A stretch of DNA of 64,000 nucleotides from Psychroserpens ponticola. GTDB lineage: Bacteria; Bacteroidota; Bacteroidia; Flavobacteriales; Flavobacteriaceae. Of this stretch, positions 52,868-62,135 are shown piece after piece; the first letter of the stretch is position 1, and each line of letters starts with the position of its first letter. The notes beneath the pieces were generated by a model. The model was not told the DNA's origin. It did no database searches and saw only the letters and a program-made list of their open reading frames with translations. The stretch lies in contig NZ_CP116221.1 in NCBI RefSeq assembly GCF_023556315.2, positions 2,057,001-2,121,000 of the forward strand, given 5' to 3'. Position numbers and translations under genes: made by a program.

Positions 52868-54364
52868 ATGACTGAAAATAGAGAAAATCAAATAGACATT
52901 AATAAAAATGAGTTCCAAAAACTGGGCTATCAATTAATTGATAGGATTGCAGATTTAATTGATAACATTGATAAGAAACCTGTAACAACAACTAAAACGC
53001 CAAGTGAACTCCAAAACATATTAGGACATCAGTCTTTACCTGAAAAAGGAACCGCTCCAGATGAATTACTAATAAAGACAACCCATTTACTATTCAACAA
53101 TTCTTTGTTTAATGGTCATCCAAAATTTTTAGGATATATAACATCTTCTGCTGCACCTTTAGGAGCATTAGCCGATTTATTAGCAGCTTCAGTTAATCCA
53201 AATGTTGGTGCTCATATGTTAAGTCCAATTGCAACTGAAATCGAAAAGCAAACCGTAAAGTGGTTAGCTGAATTTATTGGTGTATCACCAAGTTATGGAG
53301 GTCTATTAGTAAGTGGTGGCAATATGGCGAATTTCACAGCATTTTTAGCAGCAAGGACTGCAAAAGCACCAAAATCAATCAGTGAAAATGGGATTTCAAA
53401 TTCAACAGAAAAACTGACGATTTACTGCTCAAAAACAACACACACTTGGATTGAAAAAGCGGCTATTCTATTTGGACTAGGAACAAAATCTATTCGATGG
53501 ATACCAACAACTTCCTCAAATAAAATAGACGAAGATGTTTTAGAAAAAACAATTACTGAAGACCTAAAAAACGGCTATAAACCGATCATGATAATTGGTA
53601 CAGCTGGAGATGTCAGTACTGGTACAGTTGATAATTTAAAGAACCTTTCAACGATTAGTAAAACCTATAATTTATGGTTTCATATTGATGGAGCTTATGG
53701 TATTCCTGCTGCAATTATCCCTTCCTTAAAAGATATATTTGAAGGTGTTACTGAAGCAGATTCTATTGCTCTAGATCCTCATAAATGGCTCTATAGTCCG
53801 TTGGAAGCTGGATGTACTCTTGTGAAAAATCCACAGCATTTAATAGACACATTTAGTTCTCATCCTGAATATTACAATTTTACGAGTTCAGAAGGCGAAA
53901 TTGCTCAAAATTACTATGAATTCGGACTTCAAAATTCTAGAGGATTTAGAGCATTAAAAGTGTGGCTCACTTTACAACACCTTGGTCGAAGTGGCTATGA
54001 AAAATTGATTGGTGAAGACATTGAATTATCCAAATTACTTTTTCATTTAGCTGAAAAACATGATGAGCTAGAGCCTGTTACTCAAAATTTAAGCATTACG
54101 ACATTTAGGTATATTCCAAAACACGTTAAAATGAGTTTAGATGATAAAAACACTTATCTAAATACCTTGAATGAAAAACTATTAAATGAATTACAAACTG
54201 GTGGCGAAGTATTTCTTTCAAATGCAATCGTAAATCAAAAATACTGTTTAAGAGCTTGTGTTGTGAATTTCAGAACTTCAAAAAAAGACATAAAAGAAAT
54301 TGTAGACATCGTTATAAGAGAAGGTCAAAAGATGCATATTAAATTATCCAATCAAAATAACTAA
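52868..54364 (+). CDS. PLP-dependent group II amino-acid decarboxylase
   Basis: A 498-residue enzyme of the aromatic-amino-acid/glutamate decarboxylase family. Visible are FNGHPKFLGYITSSAAPLGA, VSGGNMANFTAFLAAR, WFHIDGAYGIPA (PLP-binding Asp) and ALDPHKWLYSP with the Schiff-base Lys. It converts an amino acid to the amine and CO2; the specific substrate cannot be fixed from sequence. Confidence 0.9.
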   Translation: MTENRENQIDINKNEFQKLGYQLIDRIADLIDNIDKKPVTTTKTPSELQNILGHQSLPEKGTAPDELLIKTTHLLFNNSLFNGHPKFLGYITSSAAPLGALADLLAASVNPNVGAHMLSPIATEIEKQTVKWLAEFIGVSPSYGGLLVSGGNMANFTAFLAARTAKAPKSISENGISNSTEKLTIYCSKTTHTWIEKAAILFGLGTKSIRWIPTTSSNKIDEDVLEKTITEDLKNGYKPIMIIGTAGDVSTGTVDNLKNLSTISKTYNLWFHIDGAYGIPAAIIPSLKDIFEGVTEADSIALDPHKWLYSPLEAGCTLVKNPQHLIDTFSSHPEYYNFTSSEGEIAQNYYEFGLQNSRGFRALKVWLTLQHLGRSGYEKLIGEDIELSKLLFHLAEKHDELEPVTQNLSITTFRYIPKHVKMSLDDKNTYLNTLNEKLLNELQTGGEVFLSNAIVNQKYCLRACVVNFRTSKKDIKEIVDIVIREGQKMHIKLSNQNN

Positions 54365-54444
54365 TGAAAGACAGTTACAAATAAACTTTTAGAGAGCACA
54401 AGATTATTAAAGTATTAAGACCTCTCTATCTCAAAAAATTAGGA

Positions 54445-54466
54445 AAATGTGATAAATGTCACATTT
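54445..54466. promoter_or_regulatory. CRP/FNR-type site upstream of arsR
   Basis: AAATGTGA and TCACATTT form an 8-bp perfect inverted repeat with a 6-base spacer and contain TGTGA-N6-TCACA exactly. The centre lies about 43 bases before the likely transcription start set by the box at 54485, where an activator could act. Confidence 0.55.
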
Positions 54467-54480
54467 TAAATTATAAATCA

Positions 54481-54496
54481 ATCGTACATTTGCGAT
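54481..54496. promoter_or_regulatory. ArsR operator candidate 1 over the -7 box
   Basis: ATCGTACATTTGCGAT: an ATCG-n8-CGAT palindrome covering TACATTTG, which matches TAnnTTTG (54485-54492). A nearly identical box occurs at 54846. Confidence 0.6.
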
Positions 54497-54522
54497 AATG
54501 AATTTAAAATAAACTAAAGCAG

Positions 54523-54828
54523 TTGAAAAGAAGTTTAGAACATATAGAATATAAAAAAGATACAGAAGCCTTAGCCAAATTTGCCAAAGCTTTGAGTCAT
54601 CCAACGCGTGTTGCAATTTTAAAGCATCTTGAAAATCAATCCTGTTGTTTTACAGGCGATTTAGTAGATGTTTTTCCATTGGCTCAATCTACAATTTCTC
54701 AACATCTAAAAGAACTAAAAAACGCTGGTCTCATTCAAGGAGAATTAAAACCACCAAAAATAAAATACTGTATCAATCAAGACAAATGGAACATTGCAAA
54801 ATCATTATTTCAGCAGTTTTTTGATTGA
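54523..54828 (+). CDS. arsR: ArsR-family transcriptional repressor
   Basis: A 101-residue winged-helix regulator: AKFAKALSHPTRVAILKHLE, NQSCCFTGDLVDVFPLAQST, ISQHLKELKNAGLIQGELK. The adjacent Cys pair in helix 3 (SCC) is a plausible As(III) or metal site. TTG start; the only nearby ATG is followed by a stop. It probably represses itself and the downstream operon through the paired operators. Confidence 0.85.
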   Translation: MKRSLEHIEYKKDTEALAKFAKALSHPTRVAILKHLENQSCCFTGDLVDVFPLAQSTISQHLKELKNAGLIQGELKPPKIKYCINQDKWNIAKSLFQQFFD

Positions 54829-54845
54829 TATTTTTCAGCAAACCT

Positions 54846-54861
54846 ATCGTCTATTTGCGAT
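54846..54861. promoter_or_regulatory. ArsR operator candidate 2
   Basis: ATCGTCTATTTGCGAT lies 18 bases after the arsR stop and 17 bases before the thioredoxin-like start. It matches candidate 1 at 14 of 16 positions. Confidence 0.6.
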
Positions 54862-54878
54862 AAACAAATATAAATATT

Positions 54879-55115
54879 ATGAGTAGAATAATTAAAATTT
54901 TAGGAACAGGTTGTCCAAAGTGTCAATCTATGACAGCTATTGTGAAAGATGTTGTTTCAGAAAACAACATTGATGCAACCCTAGAAAAAATTGAGGATAT
55001 AATGGAAATCATGACATTCAGCGTAATGACAACACCTGCTTTAGTAATTGATGATGTGATTACAATAAAAGGAAGAGTACCATCAAAAGAAGAAGTTTTA
55101 GCACTGTTAAACTAA
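54879..55115 (+). CDS. Small thioredoxin-like redox protein (TM0996/MTH895 family; ArsE-like)
   Basis: A 78-residue protein with ILGTGCPKCQSM (CxxC active site) and TFSVMTTPALVIDDVI (cis-Pro), ending in GRVPSKEEVLALL. Probably a dithiol donor. In the known arsEFG operon a small redox protein accompanies ArsF and ArsG, so it may hold the ArsE position; I infer this from context. Confidence 0.8.
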   Translation: MSRIIKILGTGCPKCQSMTAIVKDVVSENNIDATLEKIEDIMEIMTFSVMTTPALVIDDVITIKGRVPSKEEVLALLN

Positions 55116-55129
55116 TTAAAACTGACAAC

Positions 55130-55537
55130 ATGAGATATCAAATTAAAGCATCATCTACTGCAAATCAAGATGCAATTATTCATGTAAAACAATCCAATAT
55201 AGATTTTGGAACAACTTCAATTACGTCTGAAATCTTACCAAATCCTGCTGAATTATTCTTGAGTTCATTTGCGGCTTGTATGCTTAAAAATGTGGAACGT
55301 TTTTCGGGTATGATGAAATTTTCCTATACAAAAGCCACTCTTGAGGTTAATGCTACACGTCATGAAAATCCTCCAAGAATGGATCATATCAAATACCATT
55401 TGACCCTATTTAGCGACGACAAAAAATTAAACACGACCTTACTAAAAAAGAATATTGAAAAGTTTGGAACGATTTACAATACTATAAAACGGTCTTGCAC
55501 AATTTCTGGTACGATTAGCACAATAAGTCATGTTTGA
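55130..55537 (+). CDS. OsmC family protein
   Basis: A 135-residue OsmC-fold protein: PAELFLSSFAACMLKNVERF with the first catalytic-type Cys and IKRSCTISGTI with the second. OsmC proteins reduce organic peroxides with thiols. It overlaps the permease start by 8 bases, showing it is a working part of the operon. Confidence 0.85.
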   Translation: MRYQIKASSTANQDAIIHVKQSNIDFGTTSITSEILPNPAELFLSSFAACMLKNVERFSGMMKFSYTKATLEVNATRHENPPRMDHIKYHLTLFSDDKKLNTTLLKKNIEKFGTIYNTIKRSCTISGTISTISHV

Positions 55538-56507
55538 TTGGATACAAAATATTGCTGATTGGTTGGTATATGATCTATTAAATTTAAATAAAGGACAGCA
55601 TTTAGCAGAAGCGTTAAACTTCTTTATTTATGACTCAACAAAGATTTTAATTTTACTGTTTGTCGTTATCTTTTTTATGGGAATAGTTAACAGTTATTTC
55701 CCAATAGATAAAGTCAAAAATTACCTTTCCAGAAACAAATTATATGGATTAGAATACCTCATGGCTAGCCTTTTTGGTGTCGTAACGCCTTTCTGTTCTT
55801 GCTCGTCAGTTCCTTTGTTTATTGGTTTTGTAAGAGGCGGTATTCCTTTAGGTGTTACGTTTTCATTTTTAATTACTTCACCTTTGGTTAATGAAGTTGC
55901 AATAGGACTCTTCATTGGCTTATTCGGAATAAAAACCACAATTATCTATATCATAAGCGGTATTTTATTAGGTACTATTTCTGGCGTAATTCTTCAAAAA
56001 TTAAAATTAGAATCTTATTTAACTCCTTGGGCAAAAGAAGTGTTAGAAAATGCACAAAAAGACCAAGATGCATTTATTGCCGAAAATCAAACTTTAAAAC
56101 AGAGATTGCCTATCATTTGGGATGAAGTCATAAACATTCTAAAAGGTATTGTGCCTTATGTCATTGTAGGTATCGCTATTGGAGGATTGATGCATGGTTA
56201 TATTCCTGAAGGTTTTTTTGAAAAACATATGGACAAAGACAATCTTTTTGCAGTTCCTATTGCTACTATTTTAGCAATTCCAATGTACTCAAATGCATCA
56301 GGAATACTTCCAGTCGTTCAAGTGCTAGTATCAAAAGGAATTCCATTAGGTACAGCAATCTCTTTTATGATGGGAGTTGTTGGCTTGTCTTTACCTGAAG
56401 CATTACTTTTAAAGAAGGTAATGACCATAAAACTAATTGCTATCTTTTTTAGTGTTGTAACTCTCTGTATCATCATTTCAGGATATGTATTCAACATGTT
56501 ATTATAA
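55530..56507 (+). CDS. Permease of the DUF318/ArsP type (SO_0444-like efflux transporter)
   Basis: A 325-residue protein with 8-10 membrane helices. VTPFCSCSSVPLFIGFVRGG carries the CxCS motif typical of this permease family, repeated in spirit by PIATILAIPMYSNASGILPV. ArsP-type members export trivalent organoarsenicals; other members export Cu or Zn. The neighbourhood favours the arsenical role. Confidence 0.85.
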   Translation: MFDWIQNIADWLVYDLLNLNKGQHLAEALNFFIYDSTKILILLFVVIFFMGIVNSYFPIDKVKNYLSRNKLYGLEYLMASLFGVVTPFCSCSSVPLFIGFVRGGIPLGVTFSFLITSPLVNEVAIGLFIGLFGIKTTIIYIISGILLGTISGVILQKLKLESYLTPWAKEVLENAQKDQDAFIAENQTLKQRLPIIWDEVINILKGIVPYVIVGIAIGGLMHGYIPEGFFEKHMDKDNLFAVPIATILAIPMYSNASGILPVVQVLVSKGIPLGTAISFMMGVVGLSLPEALLLKKVMTIKLIAIFFSVVTLCIIISGYVFNMLL

Positions 56508-56526
56508 ATAATAAATCAATATTAAA

Positions 56527-56967
56527 ATGAACACAATGATTAAATTTTTTAAAATGCTAACACTCGCCTTATTTCTAATGGCTTGTAATGATCAAAGTAA
56601 AAGCAAAACACATTCTTTAGATCAATCCATCTCTAAAATAGAGGTTTTAGACTTCCATTCTACACATAGATGTATGACATGTAATGCTATTGAAGCAAAT
56701 ACAAAACATACTTTAGACACCTATTTTTCAAATGAGATGAAAGCTGATAAAATCACTTTTCAAGTCATAAATGTAGATAAAGAGGAAAACGAGAAAATTG
56801 CTGAAAAATTTGAAGCTTCAGGAACCGCTTTGATTTTGAATGTGATAAAAAAGGGAAAAGAAACCAAAATAGATTTAACCGAATTTGCTTTTATGGAAGG
56901 TAACAACCAAGATACCTTTTCAAAAGAACTAAAATCTAAAATTGAAAAGGAGTTAAATACGCTTTAA
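56527..56967 (+). CDS. ArsF-like nitroreductase-associated lipoprotein
   Basis: A 146-residue lipoprotein (lipobox LFLMAC) with a thioredoxin-like fold: VLDFHSTHRCMTCNAIEANT (CxxC), FQVINVDKEENEKIAEKFEA, GTALILNVIKKGKETKIDLT. This matches proteins annotated as ArsF-family subunits of nitrophenyl-arsenical reduction. It ends where the ArsG-like gene begins. Confidence 0.75.
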   Translation: MNTMIKFFKMLTLALFLMACNDQSKSKTHSLDQSISKIEVLDFHSTHRCMTCNAIEANTKHTLDTYFSNEMKADKITFQVINVDKEENEKIAEKFEASGTALILNVIKKGKETKIDLTEFAFMEGNNQDTFSKELKSKIEKELNTL

Positions 56968-57675
56968 ATGGAGGTTTTACAATCGCTTTTAGAAAGTTAT
57001 AATATTCCGATTTTATCAGCATTTATACTCGGACTAATGACAGCTATTAGCCCTTGTCCATTAGCAACTAATATAACTGCAACTGCATTTATTTCAAAAA
57101 ACATTTCGAGTAAAAGACACGTGTTTTTAAGTGGTTTATTATATTCTGTTGGAAGAGGATTTAGCTATACTACTATTGGCTTGATATTATATTTTGGAGC
57201 AAGTAAATTTCATATTGCTCGATTTTTTAATCAGAATGGTGAAAAATATTTAGGGCCTTTATTAATAATTATAGGATTAATTATGCTAAATCTTATCAAG
57301 CTCAGTTTTTTGGGAAAGTCAAATTTTCAAGAAAAATTATCCGAAAAATTTAAGGATAAAGGTTTGCTAGGTTCCTTTTTAATTGGTGTTGTTTTCGCAT
57401 TGGCTTTTTGTCCATACAGTGGCGCATTATTTTTTGGAATGCTAATCCCAATGACAATTACATCAGTTGATGGACTCTATTTACCAATAGTATTTGCGTT
57501 TGGAACAGGATTACCTGTCATTTTTTTTACCTATTTATTAGCTTTTACTGCAGGAAAAATAGGTGTATTTTACAATAGAATTACAAAAATTGAGAATGTA
57601 ATGCGAACAATTGCAGGAATCGTTTTTATTCTAACTGGATTGTATTATGTTTTTATTTTTACTGGAATTATATAA
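56968..57675 (+). CDS. ArsG-like permease (CcdA/DsbD-type membrane protein)
   Basis: A 235-residue protein with six membrane helices and the CcdA-type paired half motifs SPCPLATNITATAF and FALAFCPYSGALFFG. In the arsEFG system ArsG exports aromatic aminobenzyl-arsenicals after reduction. It abuts the ArsF-like gene, completing the operon. Confidence 0.75.
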   Translation: MEVLQSLLESYNIPILSAFILGLMTAISPCPLATNITATAFISKNISSKRHVFLSGLLYSVGRGFSYTTIGLILYFGASKFHIARFFNQNGEKYLGPLLIIIGLIMLNLIKLSFLGKSNFQEKLSEKFKDKGLLGSFLIGVVFALAFCPYSGALFFGMLIPMTITSVDGLYLPIVFAFGTGLPVIFFTYLLAFTAGKIGVFYNRITKIENVMRTIAGIVFILTGLYYVFIFTGII

Positions 57676-57687
57676 ATTTCATTCTGA

Positions 57688-57742
57688 TTAATTAACTTTT
57701 ACTAACTTAGTAATAGTAAACACCAACAATCATATACGAACA
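57688..57742 (+). repeat. Decayed attC-like site (ghost, right half)
   Basis: TTTTACTAACTTAGTAATAG, CACCAACAATCATATACGAA, then CAAGTTC resemble the right half of a site. This is the most distal trace of the array in the window. Confidence 0.4.
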
Positions 57743-57757
57743 AGTTCACTGAGGTTT

Positions 57758-58594
57758 ATGCGAATTATTTTACTTATCATTTTTGCTTTTGCAGTAACAA
57801 ATTGCAACTCTAGAAAGCTACAATCATCACAAGAATTGAATGTGTTGTTTGTTGGAAATAGTCTTACGTATTTTCATGACATGCCACAAACACTTCAGTT
57901 GATGCTAGATGAAACCCATCCAAATATTAAGATTGACCAAATCACATGTCCTGGTCAATCATTACCAGGACATTTATCAAATATTATCACATCAAGAACA
58001 GAAAACAGCATCAGCACAAGAAAAAAAGAACCAGGAGAAACCACTGAGACCGAACATAAGATTACTGAAAAAAATTGGGATATTATTATTCTGCAAACAG
58101 GAACTGTGAGTGTTTTAATTCCTGAAAATCGTGATCTTAAACTAAATAAAGCCATTTCGGATATTAAAAAACTAGCTACTAATCCAGAATGTGAATTCAT
58201 ACTTTTCAATACTTGGCCTTCAAAAAAAGAGTATCCTAAACACTATTGCTATTCATCAAGTCGTATAGATGAATCAATTGATAAAGACGAATGTTGCTCG
58301 CCAACTATTCAAAATTTAGAACAAGAAATTAAACTAATAAATGAATCGTACGACTTAGTAGCTCAAGAACATGGTTTGATAAAATCTAATAACGGAACCA
58401 AATACTATGATGTATTAACCAAATATCTAGAAATAGAACTTTATGATGATGATATTCATCCTAATAAAAATGGTGCTTTTTTAAACGCTTGTGTTTTTTA
58501 TCAATTACTTACAGGTAAAAAAGTGACTAAATTAAAATTCAATGGAGATATTGAACCAAATACTGCGGAATTATTAAAGAAAATTTCTGAGTAA
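57758..58594 (+). CDS. SGNH/GDSL-type hydrolase lipoprotein
   Basis: A 278-residue lipoprotein (lipobox FAVTNC). FVGNSLTYFHDMP carries the nucleophile Ser block, IIILQTG the block with the oxyanion residue, and YDDDIHPNKNGAF the Asp/His block. An esterase or acetylhydrolase is likely; the substrate is unknown. Confidence 0.8.
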   Translation: MRIILLIIFAFAVTNCNSRKLQSSQELNVLFVGNSLTYFHDMPQTLQLMLDETHPNIKIDQITCPGQSLPGHLSNIITSRTENSISTRKKEPGETTETEHKITEKNWDIIILQTGTVSVLIPENRDLKLNKAISDIKKLATNPECEFILFNTWPSKKEYPKHYCYSSSRIDESIDKDECCSPTIQNLEQEIKLINESYDLVAQEHGLIKSNNGTKYYDVLTKYLEIELYDDDIHPNKNGAFLNACVFYQLLTGKKVTKLKFNGDIEPNTAELLKKISE

Positions 58595-58616
58595 ACCGAC
58601 TAATATCTTCTTACAA

Positions 58617-59621
58617 TTAACGATTTACACGTGCAGTAGTATTTCCTTCTAATAGACCAATCACCTCTTCTACTGTAGCATAATTAACATCGCCTTCGTA
58701 GGTGTGCTTCAAAGCACATGCAGCATTTCCAAACTGCAACGATTTATAGTCATCATATTTTTGCAATCCATAAATTAGGCCTGCTGCAAATGCATCACCT
58801 GTACCAATTCGATCCACAATATGTGTTATTTCTAAGTCTTCGGTTTCCTTAAACTCTTTTCCATTCCACATTCTGGCTCTAATTTTATGCCAAGACGCAT
58901 TGAGAGCTGTTCTGACCTTATCAAAAACTTTTTCAATAGAAGGAAACTCTTCCATTAACAATTTACTAGCTTCAATGAAGTCGTCATTGGAGTACTTAAA
59001 ATCTGTACCAAGAACTTCATTCATTTCATTTACACCTCCAATAAATATGTTAGAATAGTTGAGTAATTCAATTAAAACTTTTTTAGGATCTTCTCCATAT
59101 TTCCACAAACCACTTCTGTATGTAGGATCTGCAGAAATTGTCATTCCTTTCTTTCTAGCCAAAATTAAACCTTCTCTTAAGGTTTCATAACTCCCTCTGC
59201 ATAAAGCTGGTGTAATGCCTGTCCAATGAAACCACTTTCCTTTTTTCAAGGCCTTTTCCCAATTTATCATTGAAGGCAAAATTTCTGAAAATGAAGAATG
59301 TGATCTATTATAAGAAATGGAACTGGGTCTCATTACTGCTCCAACTTCTAAAAAATACACACCTAATGGTCTTTTTGAATAGACGATTGAAGACGTACTA
59401 ACACCAAATTTATTGATATAAGACACTGCTGTATCACCAATGAAATCATCAGAAACACAACTGACATGCTTTACATCTTCACCAAAATTAGCAATTGAGA
59501 TACCAACATTCAATTCTGTACCTCCAAAATAAAATTCTAATAAATTAGATTGTATAAACTTTTTATTTCCTCTTGGAGATAAACGCATTAAGACTTCGCC
59601 AAAGGTGATGATTTGATTCAT
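58617..59621 (-). CDS. PfkB-family sugar kinase, KdgK type
   Basis: A 334-residue kinase: ITFGEVLMRLSPRGNKKFIQ start, YFGGTELNVGISIANFGEDV substrate end, and DRIGTGDAFAAGLIYGL with the catalytic Asp. The length and N-terminus fit 2-keto-3-deoxygluconate kinases of Bacteroidota. It would phosphorylate KDG to KDPG in uronate degradation; other sugars are possible. The 203 bases upstream of its start hold no gene. Confidence 0.8.
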   Translation of the reverse strand: MNQIITFGEVLMRLSPRGNKKFIQSNLLEFYFGGTELNVGISIANFGEDVKHVSCVSDDFIGDTAVSYINKFGVSTSSIVYSKRPLGVYFLEVGAVMRPSSISYNRSHSSFSEILPSMINWEKALKKGKWFHWTGITPALCRGSYETLREGLILARKKGMTISADPTYRSGLWKYGEDPKKVLIELLNYSNIFIGGVNEMNEVLGTDFKYSNDDFIEASKLLMEEFPSIEKVFDKVRTALNASWHKIRARMWNGKEFKETEDLEITHIVDRIGTGDAFAAGLIYGLQKYDDYKSLQFGNAACALKHTYEGDVNYATVEEVIGLLEGNTTARVNR

Positions 59622-59825
59622 AAGTAAGACTTTAAATGAGAACTATAAATTTAAAAATAACAAATAATAAATGAATTTCAATAGGTATTTTTAATTTGGC
59701 ATCTTAAATAAAAAGTCAATTACGTTTTCATATCATATTGCAGTAAAATTATAGCTCATGAAATTAAAAAGGAATAAATAAAGTCTAAGTGTTTTTCAAT
59801 GAATGCTAAACCAATACTTAATGCC

Positions 59826-60665
59826 TTAAAATTTATGGTAAAGTCCAATATTTAAAGCCGATTGTTTAGCAACATTATTTCCAAAAAAAGCACTTGCATA
59901 ACTAACAGTAACACCAAATGTTTCAGTGATTTCTCCAATACCTTTAAAGCCATAAGCACCATACTCCTGATCGTTAACATACAAACCTGTAAACGCATTC
60001 TCAATTGGTAACACGATATTTCCGTTTTCAAATGATTTTACGATATCAATAAATCCAACCAACCAAATTCGTTTGACAATTTTGTGTCCAACTTCTCCTC
60101 CTGCTTTAAAATTAGAACTGTAATCATTGGTTCTAAGATTGAACCCAATAAAACTTTGAATATACGTTTTCCCAAAACTTCGTCCAGCTAAAAAAAGCGG
60201 TGTAAATGTAAATGCATCATAACCTGTTCTAATTCCTGAATCAGAATCAAAAGTACCTGTATTTGCTTCTAAAGACAATTGACCTGAAAGCACCCAATTC
60301 TTTTTATAAAAATTATGTTTAACACCAATCTCTATATTCCCTAATGCTGATGTATTAAGATCTTCTGAACAATTGGCGCAGTTAGTTAATGGATTTACAA
60401 AACCATTGAAAGCTATTAATTTAAATGGAACATTGATTATCAAACTTGTTTTGTCTGAAAGACCATATTCACCATAAAATTGAATTGTATTATCTGTTAA
60501 TTTACCAGGAATTTTATAATCAGGATCACCAAATAATGCATCATAATCTGATATTGTAGTAAATGAAACCTGAGTGTAGAACTTGCCTTTATTTTGAGTC
60601 CAAGGACTTTGTGAAAAAGCAGAAACACCAATAAATAAGAATAAAATTTTAATACAATTTTTCAT
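59826..60665 (-). CDS. Outer-membrane beta-barrel protein, unknown
   Basis: A 279-residue protein with a signal peptide (ILFLFIGVSAFSQ) followed by alternating amphipathic strands (FYTQVSFTTISDYD, LSGQLSLEANTG, GVTVSYASAFFGN) and a terminal Phe (GLYHKF), as in barrel proteins inserted by BamA. No specific role visible. Confidence 0.75.
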   Translation of the reverse strand: MKNCIKILFLFIGVSAFSQSPWTQNKGKFYTQVSFTTISDYDALFGDPDYKIPGKLTDNTIQFYGEYGLSDKTSLIINVPFKLIAFNGFVNPLTNCANCSEDLNTSALGNIEIGVKHNFYKKNWVLSGQLSLEANTGTFDSDSGIRTGYDAFTFTPLFLAGRSFGKTYIQSFIGFNLRTNDYSSNFKAGGEVGHKIVKRIWLVGFIDIVKSFENGNIVLPIENAFTGLYVNDQEYGAYGFKGIGEITETFGVTVSYASAFFGNNVAKQSALNIGLYHKF

Positions 60666-60776
60666 GAGTTTAATTTTTATAAGCCTTTAGTTGTAAAAAA
60701 TCATAAAAACTAACACATTGTTTTTTAGAACTACAATTCTATGTTCTGAATGTATTAAATAGCTTATAAATTAACA

Positions 60777-61454
60777 CTACAAGGTTTCATAAAGCGTTGT
60801 TATAATTATTCCTTTACTATCTTTTAAACTAACTGATAATAATTGTTTTTCTTCTTTTATTTTAAAATTAAAAGGTGAAGCCAATAAATCTAAACCACTT
60901 TGTTTTTTTAGTCTAATACCTTGTCCAGAAATAATATCTTTATTAGGAATAAAATCGCCTTCTGGTATATGTTCAGTTAAAATAACATATTTATATTTTG
61001 ATAACTTATTCACTATGCCTTGCACTTCAATATTTGATAAATGCTGAAGGACTTGTCGTAAAATGACACAATCTCCAGGCGGCAAATCATCAACAGCAAT
61101 ATTTATACAATGAAATTCTAAATTATCGTCAATAAACTTAACTTTATTATGCTCAATTAGGTCTTCAACAATATCAACAGCAAAATATTTCTTGCTATAT
61201 TTTACTAATTCTTTTCCGACATTAAAATCACCACAGCCCAAATCACATACTACAAGAGGGTTTTTAAAAGATGTCAAAAATGAAGTTAAAACATCTAAAT
61301 AAGGCTGAACTAATTTTGGATGATGTGATCCAATACCTGAATAAAAATTAGTTTCATTTTCTCCCCAAAGTTTCAATTTGTAAACTTGATCCATAGCTGC
61401 TTTAGTTGGCCATGGTGTCTTTTTTAAAATAGTATTATTCTTGTTGTTCTTCAT
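60777..61454 (-). CDS. Class I SAM-dependent methyltransferase
   Basis: A 225-residue protein with the Rossmann SAM motif VVCDLGCGDFNVGKEL, YFAVDIVEDLI as motif II and GDCVILRQVLQHLSN as the next block. The substrate is unknown. Confidence 0.8.
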   Translation of the reverse strand: MKNNKNNTILKKTPWPTKAAMDQVYKLKLWGENETNFYSGIGSHHPKLVQPYLDVLTSFLTSFKNPLVVCDLGCGDFNVGKELVKYSKKYFAVDIVEDLIEHNKVKFIDDNLEFHCINIAVDDLPPGDCVILRQVLQHLSNIEVQGIVNKLSKYKYVILTEHIPEGDFIPNKDIISGQGIRLKKQSGLDLLASPFNFKIKEEKQLLSVSLKDSKGIIITTLYETL

Positions 61455-61585
61455 AAATTCTTAAATACAAAATTAAAACAAAATCATTTATCAATTAGAT
61501 GCCAATTAATAGCAAATACTGTTCTATTGGTATTCTTTTAGTAATTTAGTAGCAGTAATATACAAACCTTGACTAAATTATTTTA

Positions 61586-62119
61586 ATGGACTTTGATATT
61601 CGAAAATTATCTCCTAACGAATCTAATTCTTATCGCGAATTAAGATTACAATGCCTAAAAAATTATCCAACAAATTTCACATCAAATTACGAAGATGAAA
61701 AAGCAAAAGAGAAATTATTCTTTCAACCTTTTATAGAACAAGCTAATTCAAATAATTTTGTAATTGGCGCATTTTATAATAACAATTTAATTGGCATTTC
61801 AGGCTTTCAAAGATATGAACGATTAAAAATTGATCACAGAGGAATTATCATCCAAGTGTATGTTAAACCTCAGTTTCAAGGCAAAAGTGTTGGCATAAAT
61901 CTTATAAAATTCACTTTAAGTGAAGCATTTAAAATACAAGGTATTGAGCAAGTAGAAATCGATGTGATTGAAAGTAATACAAAAGCGGCCAAAGTATATG
62001 AAAAGATAGGCTTTGCAGAATATGGCATTCAGAAGCATTTTTTAAAAATTGAGAACAACTATTATGATCATAAAATGATGATGATTTTTAAAAACCAATA
62101 TCTTGATTCACTAACTTAA
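61586..62119 (+). CDS. GNAT family N-acetyltransferase
   Basis: A 177-residue GNAT: IIIQVYVKPQFQGKSVGINL (acetyl-CoA loop Q/RxxGxG-like), VEIDVIESNTKAAKVYEKIG (motif B). Followed 17 bases later by a second GNAT gene, so probably co-transcribed. Confidence 0.85.
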   Translation: MDFDIRKLSPNESNSYRELRLQCLKNYPTNFTSNYEDEKAKEKLFFQPFIEQANSNNFVIGAFYNNNLIGISGFQRYERLKIDHRGIIIQVYVKPQFQGKSVGINLIKFTLSEAFKIQGIEQVEIDVIESNTKAAKVYEKIGFAEYGIQKHFLKIENNYYDHKMMMIFKNQYLDSLT

Positions 62120-62135
62120 ATAAAACACATTTAAT

